Positions 1 to 8,810 of a stretch of 64,000 bases of DNA are shown here, one piece after another. A program made the translations under genes and the position numbers. The DNA comes from an uncultured Clostridia bacterium (GTDB lineage: Bacteria; Bacillota; Clostridia; TANB77; CAG-508). The DNA lies in NCBI GenBank assembly GCA_934154445.1, contig CAKPGC010000007.1:1-64000 (forward strand), in the 5' to 3' direction. Under the pieces are notes generated by a model, which saw nothing but the letters and a program-made list of their open reading frames with translations, ran no database searches and was not told the DNA's origin. The stretch's first letter is position 1, and every line of letters begins with the position of its first letter.

Positions 1-899
1 ACGTCACTTGCTTCTGCTCTTGTTGGTAATGGTTGATGTGTCATTGATTCTAACATTTGTGTAGCTGTTATAGCTGGTTTACAAATTTCGTTAGATATTT
101 TTATTATTTTCTTTTGTATTACAGGTGGTTCTGTAAAGTCTGTTTCTGTAGCCATATCTCCTCTAGCTATCATTTGTCCATCGGCTTCGTTTAATATATC
201 TTCTAAGTTTGATAATCCTTCAACATTTTCTATTTTTGTTATTATTTGGATATCTTTTCCACCATTTTCATCTAATACTTTTCTTACTTGTCTTATATCG
301 TCTAAATTTCTTGCAAATGAAATTGCAACAAAATCATAATCATGTTCACATGCTGTTTTTAAATCTGCTATATCTTTTTCTGCTAAACCTGGTAATCTTA
401 TTACTGTTCCAGGTAAATTCATTGTTTTTCTACTTCCTAATCCGTTTCCATGAACTACTGTACAAACTATGTCTTTATTTACAACTTCATCAACTTTTAA
501 TTCAATTGCTCCATCATCTATTAATATTTTTGTTCCTGGTTTAACGTCATTATATAATCCTTTATATGTTACAGAAACTTTTTCTTCGTCTCCTGTAATA
601 TCTTCATTTACTAATGTAAATTTTTGTCCATCTTTTAATTGGATTTTTGTATTTTTTCCTGTATATAACATTCCAGTTCTTATTTCTGGTCCCTTCATGT
701 CTAAAAGTAATGCAACTGGTATGTCCATTTCTTTTCTTAATTTGCATATAGTTTCTGTTTTTTCTGATTGTTCATCCCAACTTCCGTGTGAATAGTTAAC
801 TCTTGTTACGTTTAATCCAGCAGCAAATAGTTCTTCTAATTTATTTTCACTTGCTGGTCCTATTGTTCCAACTATTTTTGTTTTTCTTAATTGTTTCAT
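1..899 (-). CDS. pyk: Pyruvate kinase, N-terminal part (cut by left window edge)
   Basis: Last step of glycolysis: phosphoenolpyruvate plus ADP to pyruvate plus ATP, in the cytosol. About 299 residues are visible. They include the N-terminal KTKIVGTIGPAS, the active-site NVTRVNYSHG near residue 30-40, DMKGPEIRTG near 67, the catalytic TKIE lysine near 218, and ITATQMLESM followed by TRAEASDV, where the window ends. The ATG at 899 is preceded by a GGGAGGAAAT-like ribosome site. Oddity: the usual ARGDLGVEI loop reads ARGDMATET, an unusual variant beside an otherwise standard active site. It lies downstream of the thioesterase and pgi on the same strand, in a window rich in glycolytic genes. The family is certain; the C-terminal domain is outside the window. 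Confidence 0.97.
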   Translation of the reverse strand, partial: MKQLRKTKIVGTIGPASENKLEELFAAGLNVTRVNYSHGSWDEQSEKTETICKLRKEMDIPVALLLDMKGPEIRTGMLYTGKNTKIQLKDGQKFTLVNEDITGDEEKVSVTYKGLYNDVKPGTKILIDDGAIELKVDEVVNKDIVCTVVHGNGLGSRKTMNLPGTVIRLPGLAEKDIADLKTACEHDYDFVAISFARNLDDIRQVRKVLDENGGKDIQIITKIENVEGLSNLEDILNEADGQMIARGDMATETDFTEPPVIQKKIIKISNEICKPAITATQMLESMTHQPLPTRAEASD

Positions 900-1037
900 T
901 TTTATTTCCTCCCTTATTTTTAAAACCAATGTTTATTATATCACAGTCAATTACCAAATTTCAACATTTTTTGTAAATTTTTTAATTTGGATATCATAAT
1001 TCTGCTTAAATTTATGGTTATAATATCTTTATAAATA

Positions 1038-1772
1038 TTATTTTAGAATTATAATAGCATGTACTTTTGTACATTCTTCATTATATATAGTTATAATATG
1101 TTCATTGTTTTCATAGGTGTATCTACATTTTATGATATCTCCAAATTTTATTTCTTTTTTATATTGTATTCTAAAATTGTCAAAAGGTCTTTTTTCATAA
1201 ATATCTTGGGGTAATACTTCATAAGCTAAATCTAGATAATATAAATTATGCATGTGTCCATTTAAGTCTATATCTCTTCTAGCAACTTTATATATAATTT
1301 CATTACTAAACTTTTCTGGTATACTTATTTTATCCAATTCTCCAATATTAAATACACTTTTATTTTCAAGATTGTATTTTTCAATAATATCATCATTTAT
1401 CTTTGTAATTCTTCCTGTATTTATATCTACTAATACCCATTTTGATGTTCCAATAATACACAATTTATCTTGTTCATCATATATTTCAAAATCCCTATAT
1501 GTATGTGTTTTCTTTATATCTCCATCTATTTTTCTTGCCCACGTATTTACTTTTAAATTTTGACCATATTTAGGTCTATTTAAAACTTGTATTTTCCAAT
1601 CTAATAAAACCCACGAAACTCCTTTTTCCTCTATATTGTTGGGTCCATATCCAGCTATATCTGATTGGTGTGTTCCAATATTTTCACATATTTCTAATAT
1701 TCCTATATTTTTTATATAATTATCTTTACCTATATCTTTTAATTGTATTTTAAAATCTTCTTTAAATATCAT
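1038..1772 (-). CDS. Acyl-ACP thioesterase (FatA/FatB-like, double hotdog)
   Basis: Predicted to release fatty acids from acyl carrier protein in the cytosol. The protein has 244 residues, the usual size of bacterial acyl-ACP thioesterases. The first half carries the family pattern around SWVLLDWKIQV and the later 'R-D-x-Y-D-Q-D' region. The second hotdog has the RRDIDLNGHMHNLYYLDLA segment near residue 165-185, which contains the conserved D-x-N-x-H catalytic-type motif. The ATG at 1772 follows an AAAGGAAG site. It starts 22 nt after the pgi stop codon, so the two genes may be co-transcribed. Substrate chain length cannot be read from the sequence. Confidence 0.88.
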   Translation of the reverse strand: MIFKEDFKIQLKDIGKDNYIKNIGILEICENIGTHQSDIAGYGPNNIEEKGVSWVLLDWKIQVLNRPKYGQNLKVNTWARKIDGDIKKTHTYRDFEIYDEQDKLCIIGTSKWVLVDINTGRITKINDDIIEKYNLENKSVFNIGELDKISIPEKFSNEIIYKVARRDIDLNGHMHNLYYLDLAYEVLPQDIYEKRPFDNFRIQYKKEIKFGDIIKCRYTYENNEHIITIYNEECTKVHAIIILK

Positions 1773-1794
1773 CTTGTTTTTTCTTCCTTTTCTA

Positions 1795-3103
1795 TTAATA
1801 TCCAGGTTTTTTTAATAATTTAAACATATTTTTCTTATATTCTTCAACTCCAGGCTGATTAAATGGATTTACACCCAAAATCAATCCTGATACTGCACAC
1901 GCTTTTTCGAAGAAATATATTAATTCTCCAATATCCTCTTCATCTATTTTTTCTATATTAATAACTATATTGGGAACATCTCCTGTGACATGTGCTTTTA
2001 TTGTTCCTTCCATAGCTTTTTTATTTACATAGTCAAGTGTTTTTCCAGATAAATAATTTAATCCATCTAAATTATCTTCATCGTTATTAATTGTTATATC
2101 AGATGCTGAATTTTCTATTGAAATAACTGTTTCAAATAAATTTCTTCTGCCTTCTTGTATGTATTGTCCCATTGAGTGTAAATCTGTTGTAAAGTCAACT
2201 CCTGCAGGGAAAATTCCCTTTTGTTCTTTTCCTTCGCTTTCTCCATATAATTGTTTCCACCATTCTGTAAAATAGTGCATTTTAGGTTCATAATTTACTA
2301 ATATTTCTGTATTTTTATATAATCTATATAATATGTTTCTTGCAACTGCATATTGATAACATTCATTATATTTTAAATTTGGATCATTATATCTTTCTTG
2401 AGCATTTTGGGCTCCTTGCATTAATTTATCTATGTCTATTCCGGCTGTTGCTATTGGTAATAGTCCAACTGCTGTTAATACTGAATATCTTCCTCCAACA
2501 TTATCTGGAATAACAAACTGCTCATACCCTTCATTATCAGCTAGAGTTTTTAGTGCTCCTTTTTCTTTATCTGTTGTTACATATATTCTGCTTCTTGCCT
2601 CTTCTATTCCATATTTATTTTCTAATATTTCTCTAAATATTCTAAATGCAATTGCCGGCTCTGTTGTTGTTCCTGATTTTGATATAACATTTACAGAAAA
2701 GTCTTTATCTTCTATGTATTCAATTAACTCATTAATATAATTTGGACTTAAATTATTTCCTACATATAATATTTGTGGATATTTTCTTTGTTTTTCTGTA
2801 AGCATATTGTTAAAGGTACTCGTTAAAGATTCTATTACTGCTCTTGCTCCAAGATATGAACCACCTATTCCGTATTACTACCAATATGTCAGACTCTTTT
2901 TTTATTTTTTTTGCAGCCTTTTTTATTCTTTTAAATTCTTCTTTATTATAATTTGTTGGTAATTCTAACCATCCAACAAAGTCTTTTTCATCATTTGCTC
3001 TTTTATGAAGTTCTTTATGTATGTTTTCTACTTGTTCCTTATATTCCATTATAGATTTTTGAGTAATTCCTGTATTTTTTAAATTCAGTTTAATCATTGC
3101 CAT
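1795..3103 (-). CDS. pgi: Glucose-6-phosphate isomerase, two frames joined by +1 shift at an in-frame CGG
   Basis: Interconverts glucose-6-phosphate and fructose-6-phosphate. The upstream frame starts at ATG 3103 and runs through ESDILVVI. The downstream frame carries the rest of the enzyme: SKSGTTTEPAIAF, the VGGRYSVLTAVG region and the C-terminal FNQPGVEEYKK. Zero frame at codon 78 reads ATA CGG AAT. Skipping the C at 2872 gives ATA GGA ATA GGT GGT TCA, the invariant GIGGSYLGAR motif. The joined product is 435 residues, a normal size for Firmicutes. Read without a shift, the protein ends about 20 codons later. I call it one recoded gene because three other genes break in exactly the same way. 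A true frameshift mutation or sequencing error is the alternative. Confidence 0.9.
2869..2872 (-). other. CGG +1 recoding site in pgi (CGGA)
   Basis: The in-frame codon CGG (codon 78) followed by A. Reading GGA after dropping the C restores the first glycine of GIGGS. The preceding codon is ATA. There is no obvious slippery heptamer, and no zero-frame stop codon immediately follows. Confidence 0.8.
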
Positions 3104-3337
3104 AACTTTATACCTTCTTTCGTTATATATTTCATTTCTTATTTAATACAAATAATATTTTCTTATTAAATATATTAAATAATTATCTTGTTGTAATTAT
3201 ATAAAAAAGAGTTATTAAATTCAAGTTTTTTTATTTTTTTGTAACCATTTTTTTCCTTTTTCATAATATGTATTATACAAAGGAAATCAAGAAAAACACA
3301 AAAATTAATAGTTTTTTTCTGAAAGGGGGTCTAGACT

Positions 3338-3451
3338 ATGCCAGAAAACAGAGGTTGTGGTGGTTTCGGATTTGGTGATGACTGCTGCTGTATAATTCTT
3401 TTAATATTAATAATATGCTGCTGTTGCGGTGGAAATAGAGGATGTTGCTAA
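3338..3451 (+). CDS. 37-residue cysteine-rich hydrophobic microprotein
   Basis: The ATG at 3338 follows a strong AAAGGGGG ribosome site 8 nt upstream. The protein has 10 cysteines in 37 residues: a single C7, a CCC block (16-18), a CCCC block (27-30) and a terminal CC. An eight-residue aliphatic core (IILLILII) lies between the two cysteine blocks, and the ends are Gly-rich. This resembles the very short Cys/Gly-rich hydrophobic proteins seen in clostridia, some linked to sporulation or membranes, but I cannot assign a family. It is the only plus-strand gene in this part of the window. It is followed 20 nt later by a strong hairpin ending in a T-run, so it looks like an independent monocistronic transcript. 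Confidence 0.75.
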   Translation: MPENRGCGGFGFGDDCCCIILLILIICCCCGGNRGCC

Positions 3452-3470
3452 TCCTTTATAAGACATATTT

Positions 3471-3515
3471 AAAAGAAGGATTTTGAGATTGCTCTCTTAA
3501 TCCTTCTTTTTATTA
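3471..3515. terminator. Convergent terminator hairpin
   Basis: An 18-bp stem (3471-3488 with 3493-3510, TTGC loop, two T-T mismatches) followed by TTTTTATTATT on the plus strand. It ends the cysteine-rich gene. It overlaps the last codons of the acyl-CoA synthetase and may also terminate that convergent transcript. Confidence 0.8.
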
Positions 3516-5251
3516 TTCATATTATCTCCATATCTTTTTATTTTTTGAGTTGTTGTTTTTTCAAATTCCTTATCTCTTATTGCAAAGTTTTTTATATGTT
3601 TATAATTTGGTATTTTGCTATTAACATTTGCAACTACATCATTCATAATTTTTTTCACTTCTTCTTTTGTAGGTACTGTTCCTTTTAAATATTCCTTTAT
3701 AGCATCCATATTAGGAAAAATTTGAGCATTAACATAAGTTTCGTCATCATTTTCTTTTTGAATTCCAACAACCAACGCTTCTGAAATTAATGGGCTATCA
3801 TTTAAATATGCTTCTATTTCTTCTGGATATATATTCTTTCCGTTTTTTGTTACTATAACACTTTTGCATCTTCCTGTAATATATAAAAATCCATTTTCGT
3901 CAATTTTTCCTAAATCTCCTGTATGGAACCATCCATCTTTTAAAACTTTTTCAGTTTCTTCTGGCATATTGTAATACCCTAGCATAATATTTGGTCCTTT
4001 TACAATTATCTCTCCTACACCTTCATCATTTGGATTTTCGATTTTATATTCAACGTTTGGTATTGGTAAACCTGCACTATCATTTCTTTTAAAGAAATCT
4101 GTATTCCCTGCAACTAATGGAGCACATTCAGTCAATCCATATCCTTGTAATGAATTTAATCCTAATTTATCAAAAGTATCTGCAATTTCAGGGTTTACTG
4201 CAGCAGCTCCAACTATAAATACTCTTAATCTTCCACCCAATGTATTTTTTACTTTTCTTTTTACTATTGTTTTTAAATAAAATGGTAATTTATCTATTAT
4301 ATTCTCATTTTCTTTTAAATTTTTTGTGTATTTCTTAGGTAATGATTTTTGTATATTTTTCATTATTTTTTGATACATTTTTTCTAAAAGTAATGGAACA
4401 CATAATATTACAGATGGATGATATTCCATCATATTGCTTGTTATATATCTTAGTCCATCACAATAGCATATACTTGCTCCACTATATAATGGTAGTAAAA
4501 AACCTATTGTGCATTCATAAGTATGATGTAATGGTAATATTGAAAAGAACAAGTCACTTCTTTTTACTTTTACAATTCCGTAAATTGATAATATATTTGA
4601 ACATATATTTCTTTGTGATAGACATACTCCTTTTGCATTTCCAGTTGTTCCTGATGTAAATAATAATATTCTCATTTCATCTGGATTTACCTTTATTTCT
4701 TCAAATCTTGTATCTCCCTCTTCTAATATGTTTCGTCCATTTTCCAGTTGTATTTTAAATGCCAAAATATTATCTTCTTGTATTTTGGTATCAAAATCAA
4801 TAAATATTGTTTCTTTATTTTCTAATTTTTCAATGTTCTCAATTATTGGTTTTAAATTCTTGTTGTCTCCCAAAACACATTCACTATTTGAAACATTCAT
4901 AAAATTTATTACATCGTCTGAATGTAATTCTTTATCAATTGGTACAACAATTCCTACTATTGACGCTGCTAAATATGATATCGCCCATTTATATGAATTT
5001 TTTCCAATTACAGCTATTCTTTTATTTTGAAGTCCTTTTTCTATTAAACTCGTTCCTAATGATGCAACATCTTGTTTTAGTTCTTCATAAGTTTTATTAT
5101 ATATTTTTTCCTCTTCATCTTTTAACTTAAATGCTGTTCTTGTTTTAAAAATAGTTGCTGATCTATCTAGCATTTCCTTAAAATTCGTAACCTCTTCACA
5201 TTTATGATATTTTTCTTTTAACTTTTCTTCAATTGTTAATTCTTTTTTCAT
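3497..5251 (-). CDS. AMP-forming acyl-CoA synthetase (long-chain fatty acid CoA ligase type)
   Basis: Activates a carboxylic acid as acyl-AMP and then acyl-CoA. The 584 residues belong to the ANL superfamily. The A3 phosphate loop LLFTSGTTGNAKGV lies near residue 195. The A5 motif GYGLTECAPLVAGN lies near 370, with GWFHTGDLG and the hinge YITGRCKSVIVTKNGKNIYP near 455-480, which keeps the catalytic C-terminal region. The length and the HHTYECTIG segment fit long-chain (FadD/FAA) enzymes. It starts 16 nt after the upstream membrane-anchored protein, so the two form a unit. The substrate is not determined. A link to the nearby acyl-ACP thioesterase, which would supply free fatty acids, is only inferred. 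Confidence 0.9.
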   Translation of the reverse strand: MKKELTIEEKLKEKYHKCEEVTNFKEMLDRSATIFKTRTAFKLKDEEEKIYNKTYEELKQDVASLGTSLIEKGLQNKRIAVIGKNSYKWAISYLAASIVGIVVPIDKELHSDDVINFMNVSNSECVLGDNKNLKPIIENIEKLENKETIFIDFDTKIQEDNILAFKIQLENGRNILEEGDTRFEEIKVNPDEMRILLFTSGTTGNAKGVCLSQRNICSNILSIYGIVKVKRSDLFFSILPLHHTYECTIGFLLPLYSGASICYCDGLRYITSNMMEYHPSVILCVPLLLEKMYQKIMKNIQKSLPKKYTKNLKENENIIDKLPFYLKTIVKRKVKNTLGGRLRVFIVGAAAVNPEIADTFDKLGLNSLQGYGLTECAPLVAGNTDFFKRNDSAGLPIPNVEYKIENPNDEGVGEIIVKGPNIMLGYYNMPEETEKVLKDGWFHTGDLGKIDENGFLYITGRCKSVIVTKNGKNIYPEEIEAYLNDSPLISEALVVGIQKENDDETYVNAQIFPNMDAIKEYLKGTVPTKEEVKKIMNDVVANVNSKIPNYKHIKNFAIRDKEFEKTTTQKIKRYGDNMNNKKKD

Positions 5252-5267
5252 TTACAATTTTCCCTTC

Positions 5268-6086
5268 TTATTCATATCTATAAAAATCAAATTTCGTATC
5301 TTTTTTTACTGTTAAATTCCCATCATATATTGACTTTTCTTCAAATTTGTATGGTATATCAAAATATACGGTTGTTTTAAATTTTTGATTTTTATTGTTT
5401 TCTATTTCTATAACAAATGATATTGATGTTTCTATTGATTGTACTGATACTCCACATCTTTCTAAAAGTTTGCCATTATATGTTATTGGGTTTTGTGTAT
5501 CTGTCATAGTATAATCTGTTTTTATATTTTGATTTATATAGCTTAATGTTATAGGATTAGCACAATTATTAAATAATACGGGCTGACTAAAATCCGCATT
5601 ATCTTCTGATGTAATTTTAAATTCTAGTTCCTTATCTATAATATTGTTTTCATTAAGTTCACTTTTAGCAAAATCTTGAACAGATTTATAATATAATTTT
5701 GGCTTTCCAAGTATTGGTTCTTTTGTGAATTTTATATTAGATATTTTTACACTCTTTAACGTGTTTTCCATATTATTTTCTTCTGAATTGTTATCAATAA
5801 ATAGTGCTATATCTGTATATGCATATAAATTTTCTATTGTAAAATTTGTAATTGAACTTGCTTTATTTTTCGAATCACAACTACTAAAAAATACTATTTT
5901 ATTTATTGAAAAAATAGTTTCTTTGTTTTTTTCAGCAAATGATATACTACTATTTTCAAAAGTCTTTTTATATAATAATTTGTTATATGCTTTTTTAAAT
6001 AGAAAAACTAATATTACCATCAAAATAATAATTATCAGAATATAAATTAATTTTTTTATAAACTTTTTCTTATTTTTATCTTTCAT
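5268..6086 (-). CDS. Membrane-anchored extracytoplasmic protein of unknown function
   Basis: A 272-residue protein with a Lys-rich start, then one long aliphatic segment (about residues 14-30) acting as a signal anchor, and a polar, Asn/Lys-rich outer domain of about 240 residues. The outer part has only a few cysteines (around 69, 175 and 210) and no catalytic motif I recognise. Its alternating hydrophobic pattern suggests beta-sandwich structure. The start has a strong AGGAGG. It sits directly upstream of the acyl-CoA synthetase (16 nt), which suggests a common transcript. No family is recognised. Confidence 0.75.
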   Translation of the reverse strand: MKDKNKKKFIKKLIYILIIIILMVILVFLFKKAYNKLLYKKTFENSSISFAEKNKETIFSINKIVFFSSCDSKNKASSITNFTIENLYAYTDIALFIDNNSEENNMENTLKSVKISNIKFTKEPILGKPKLYYKSVQDFAKSELNENNIIDKELEFKITSEDNADFSQPVLFNNCANPITLSYINQNIKTDYTMTDTQNPITYNGKLLERCGVSVQSIETSISFVIEIENNKNQKFKTTVYFDIPYKFEEKSIYDGNLTVKKDTKFDFYRYE

Positions 6087-6274
6087 TCTCTTTTGTTCCT
6101 CCTACATATATTTTATTATATAACTTTTATCTAAATTCTTTTTTTATTTTTAAAAATCTTAGATAAAATTTTATAAAAACTAATAAAATATATGCGAATT
6201 CTTTTTATATAATAGTATATTTCTTTACTAAAATCAAGTTTTTTATTTTTTTTCAAAAAAAATTTTTAAAACTA

Positions 6275-6303
6275 TTGACATTTTGTTTTAAATCCTGTAT
6301 ACT
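6275..6303 (+). promoter_or_regulatory. Sigma-A promoter for the tRNA cluster
   Basis: TTGACA (6275-6280), a 17-nt spacer, then TATACT (6298-6303), ending 20 nt before tRNA-Val. The -35 is a perfect match and the -10 is one base off consensus. The AT-rich 6087-6274 segment before it holds no other feature I can see. Confidence 0.85.
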
Positions 6304-6323
6304 AATTCTTGTCGAAAGAACAT

Positions 6324-6399
6324 GGTCGTTTAGCTCAGCTGGGAGAGCATCTGCCTTACAAGCAGGGGGTCATAGGTTCGAGCCCTATAACGACCACCA
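6324..6399 (+). tRNA. tRNA-Val (anticodon UAC)
   Basis: A complete cloverleaf. The acceptor GGTCGTT pairs with AACGACC, the anticodon loop CTTACAA carries TAC, the GGTTCGA T-arm is present and the CCA is encoded. First of three tRNAs in one plus-strand transcript. Confidence 0.96.
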
Positions 6400-6407
6400 T
6401 TTTTTAT

Positions 6408-6484
6408 GGCCTGGTAGTTCAGTTGGTTAGAACGCTAGCCTGTCACGCTAGAGGTCGACGGTTCGAGCCCGTTCCAGGTCGCCA
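6408..6484 (+). tRNA. tRNA-Asp (anticodon GUC)
   Basis: The acceptor GGCCTGG pairs with CCAGGTC. The anticodon stem CTAGC/GCTAG encloses the CTGTCAC loop with GTC. CCA is encoded. It lies 8 nt after tRNA-Val. Confidence 0.96.
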
Positions 6485-6513
6485 TTTTTTTTATTTATAG
6501 ATATTTTATTTTT

Positions 6514-6589
6514 GGCTCGATAGCTCAGTTGGTAGAGCAGGGGACTGAAAATCCCCGTGTCAGTGGTTCGATTCCACTTCGAGCCACCA
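6514..6589 (+). tRNA. tRNA-Phe (anticodon GAA)
   Basis: The acceptor GGCTCGA pairs with TCGAGCC. The anticodon loop CTGAAAA carries GAA, and CCA is encoded. It is followed immediately by a rho-independent terminator. Confidence 0.96.
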
Positions 6590-6622
6590 AAAAAAAACTT
6601 GATTACAAATCAAGTTTTTTTT
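6590..6622. terminator. Terminator of the tRNA cluster, convergent with dprA
   Basis: CTTGATT (6598-6604) pairs with AATCAAG (6608-6614). The stem is extended by an A-run on the left and a T-run on the right, so it can work in both directions. The dprA stop codon lies just beyond it. Confidence 0.88.
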
Positions 6623-7529
6623 ATTTTATCACATCTTCATAGACTGTAACCATTTTCGCTCCTTGTTTAATCAAATGGTTTGTCCCTATGGAATTAATTG
6701 AATTAATATTTCCTGGAACAACGAAAACATCTCTACCCTGTTCCAAAGCAAAATCAACAGTAATAAGTGTTCCGCTTTTTTCTTTTGCTTCAACTACAAT
6801 TATTCCACAACTTATGCCACTAATAATTCTATTTCTTGCTGGAAAATTCATCTTATCTGGCTTTGTACCAGATGGATATTCTGAAATAATAGCCCCTCCA
6901 CTTTTTATAATTTCATTTGCAAGTTCAATATTTTCTTTAGGATACACAATATCTAAACCATTTCCTACAACTGCAATTGTTTTTCCACAGTTAGAATTTA
7001 CTTTTCCACAATTTTGACTTTTATTATATGTGGATAAACAACCTAAATGTGCATAACTATCCACCCCACTAGCCAATCCACTAATAATATTTATATTTTC
7101 CTTTGCTAAATTATAAGCAAAATATTCTGCAGCTTTTTTCCCATAATCTGTGCACTTTCTACATCCTACTATTCCTATATTTTTATTATTTAATATCTTC
7201 TTATTTCCTTTTATATACAAGATTATTGGTGGATCATATATCTCCTTTAAATTCTGTGGATAGTCTTTCTCATATATGTGAATGACTTCTATTTTATTTT
7301 CTATCATGTATTTTATATGACAATCTAATAATCTTTCATTTTTCGAAAGAATTATATTTCTTGCAATCTCTTCTCCTATTCCTTCTATTTTTAATAGTTC
7401 TTCTTTTTTTAATTTATATATTTCTTTGGGGCTATTATATAATTTTAGTAGTTTATATTTTTTTTTAGGTCCTAACCCTTTAATCAAGCTCAACCATACC
7501 CAGTATCTTTTTTCTTCTAAATCATTCAA
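6621..7529 (-). CDS. dprA: DNA-processing protein DprA (RecA loader on ssDNA)
   Basis: Binds incoming single-stranded DNA and loads RecA during natural transformation. The 302 residues begin with a SAM/helix-hairpin-helix region (KIEGIGEEIARNI, near 48). A Rossmann-like core follows, with GIVGCRKCTDYGKKAA near 120, ISGLASGVDSYAH near 152, VVGNGLDIVYPKEN near 190 and the FPARNRIISG loop near 230. The C-terminal winged-helix domain found in some DprA proteins is absent. The start codon is TTG at 7529 with GGAGG 7 nt upstream; no in-frame ATG is better placed. folD lies upstream across a hairpin. Confidence 0.95.
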   Translation of the reverse strand: MNDLEEKRYWVWLSLIKGLGPKKKYKLLKLYNSPKEIYKLKKEELLKIEGIGEEIARNIILSKNERLLDCHIKYMIENKIEVIHIYEKDYPQNLKEIYDPPIILYIKGNKKILNNKNIGIVGCRKCTDYGKKAAEYFAYNLAKENINIISGLASGVDSYAHLGCLSTYNKSQNCGKVNSNCGKTIAVVGNGLDIVYPKENIELANEIIKSGGAIISEYPSGTKPDKMNFPARNRIISGISCGIIVVEAKEKSGTLITVDFALEQGRDVFVVPGNINSINSIGTNHLIKQGAKMVTVYEDVIK

Positions 7530-7556
7530 ATAAACTCCTCCTTATAAACAAATTAA

Positions 7557-7577
7557 GACACCTTTAATAAAGGTGTC
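7557..7577. terminator. Hairpin between folD and dprA
   Basis: GACACCTTT (7557-7565) pairs perfectly with AAAGGTGTC (7569-7577) around a 3-nt loop. On the minus strand it is followed by TTAATTTG, a weak T-tract, so it may act as a partial terminator after folD. Confidence 0.6.
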
Positions 7578-7588
7578 CCACATATTTT

Positions 7589-8446
7589 TTAATCAAACAT
7601 ATTGTTTTGTCTTTTTGTAGCTTTTACAACGTTATTCATAAGCATAGCTATCGTCATCGGTCCCACTCCCCCAGGAACAGGTGTTATATAGCTTGTCTTC
7701 TCTTTTACATTTTCAAAATCCACATCTCCTGTAACTTTTCCATCATCTAATCTGTTAATTCCTACATCAATTACTACCGCATTTTCTTTAACCATATCAG
7801 CTGTTACAAAATGAGCCTTACCAATTGCAGAAATTAAAATGTCAGCTTTTAAAGTAATTTCTTTTATGTTTTGTGTTTTAGAATGGCATGTTGTTACTGT
7901 AGCATTTTTATTTAAACAACAATGTATTAATGGTTTTCCGACAATATTGCTCCTTCCCAAGATTACCACATTTTTACCATTCAAGTCAATACCATACTCT
8001 TCAAACATTTTCATAATACCATACGGTGTACATGATACAAATGTATCTTGATTTAAAACCAGTTTTCCAACGTTTACCGGATTAAAACCATCCACATCCT
8101 TTTGAGGTGAAATCGTTCTAAATGCTTCATTTATATCTAAATTTGCCGGTATTGGACTTTGTAATAATATTCCATTTATAGTTTTGTCTGTATTTAATTT
8201 TTCTATTAGTCTTATTAATTTTTCTTGAGTTGTATTTGCATCCAGTAAATACTCTTCATATTCTATACCAACATCAATGCATGCTTTACTTTTATTTTTA
8301 ACATATATCTTGGAAGCTGGATCTTCTCCTACCATTATTACTGCCAATTTAGTATTAATATTTTTTTGTTTTAATTCTTCACATTCAATTTTCAAATTTG
8401 CTCTTATCTTTTTTGCAAGTTCTTTTCCATCTATAATTATAGCCAT
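7589..8446 (-). CDS. folD: FolD: methylenetetrahydrofolate dehydrogenase / methenyl-THF cyclohydrolase
   Basis: Interconverts 5,10-methylene-, methenyl- and 10-formyl-tetrahydrofolate with NAD(P) in one-carbon metabolism. It has 285 residues, the usual length. YVKNKSKAC with the catalytic lysine lies near 50. PQKDVDGFNP lies near 117, the dinucleotide-binding GRSNIVGKP near 160 and the C-terminal PVPGGVGPMTIAML near 260. I chose ATG 8446 over a start 14 codons upstream because AAGGAG sits 6 nt before it and family alignments begin at this point. Confidence 0.96.
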   Translation of the reverse strand: MAIIIDGKELAKKIRANLKIECEELKQKNINTKLAVIMVGEDPASKIYVKNKSKACIDVGIEYEEYLLDANTTQEKLIRLIEKLNTDKTINGILLQSPIPANLDINEAFRTISPQKDVDGFNPVNVGKLVLNQDTFVSCTPYGIMKMFEEYGIDLNGKNVVILGRSNIVGKPLIHCCLNKNATVTTCHSKTQNIKEITLKADILISAIGKAHFVTADMVKENAVVIDVGINRLDDGKVTGDVDFENVKEKTSYITPVPGGVGPMTIAMLMNNVVKATKRQNNMFD

Positions 8447-8493
8447 TATTTCTCCTTCTTTATCAAAAAAGTAAATCCTTATTGACAACTTTT

Positions 8494-8739
8494 TTATATA
8501 TCATTTATTATCTTATATTCAATATCTTCCATATCTGGAAACATTTCCCTAACTCTCTTTAATGTAAGCATTGACATCTTTGGTTGTGGATTTCTTTTGT
8601 GTTCTGATAATAATTTTTGTGTATAACAATTTGGAGCTGTTTTAAATAATAAATATCTGTTTCTAACATAAGTATAATATATCTGATATCCATTATTTAA
8701 ATCTTCCCACATCATTTCAAATGTATATTTTTCTTCCAT
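8494..8739 (-). CDS. Small conserved-looking hypothetical protein (81 residues)
   Basis: Starts at ATG 8739, right after a GGGAGGAAA ribosome site. An alternative start 24 codons upstream would overlap the ligA stop codon and would place a CGG codon in the leader, so it is rejected. The protein is soluble and aromatic-rich (MMWEDLNNGYQIYYTYV) with a basic middle (KLLSEHKRNPQPK) and no membrane segment or known motif. It lies between ligA and folD in the same direction. No family is recognised. Confidence 0.7.
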   Translation of the reverse strand: MEEKYTFEMMWEDLNNGYQIYYTYVRNRYLLFKTAPNCYTQKLLSEHKRNPQPKMSMLTLKRVREMFPDMEDIEYKIINDI

Positions 8740-8810
8740 ATTTTCCTCCCGTAATAAAAAATCTGTTCCAAATGGACAAAGATGTTCAAAAATAAACATA
8801 TATTTGAACA

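Noticed and set aside
2810..2872. Treating pgi as a dead gene (simple pseudogene)
   Set aside because: The break is identical in form to those in three other conserved genes, lies at an in-frame CGG each time, and both halves of pgi show no other damage.
6309..6500. A plus-strand ORF across tRNA-Val and tRNA-Asp
   Set aside because: It is a translation of the tRNA genes, not a protein gene.
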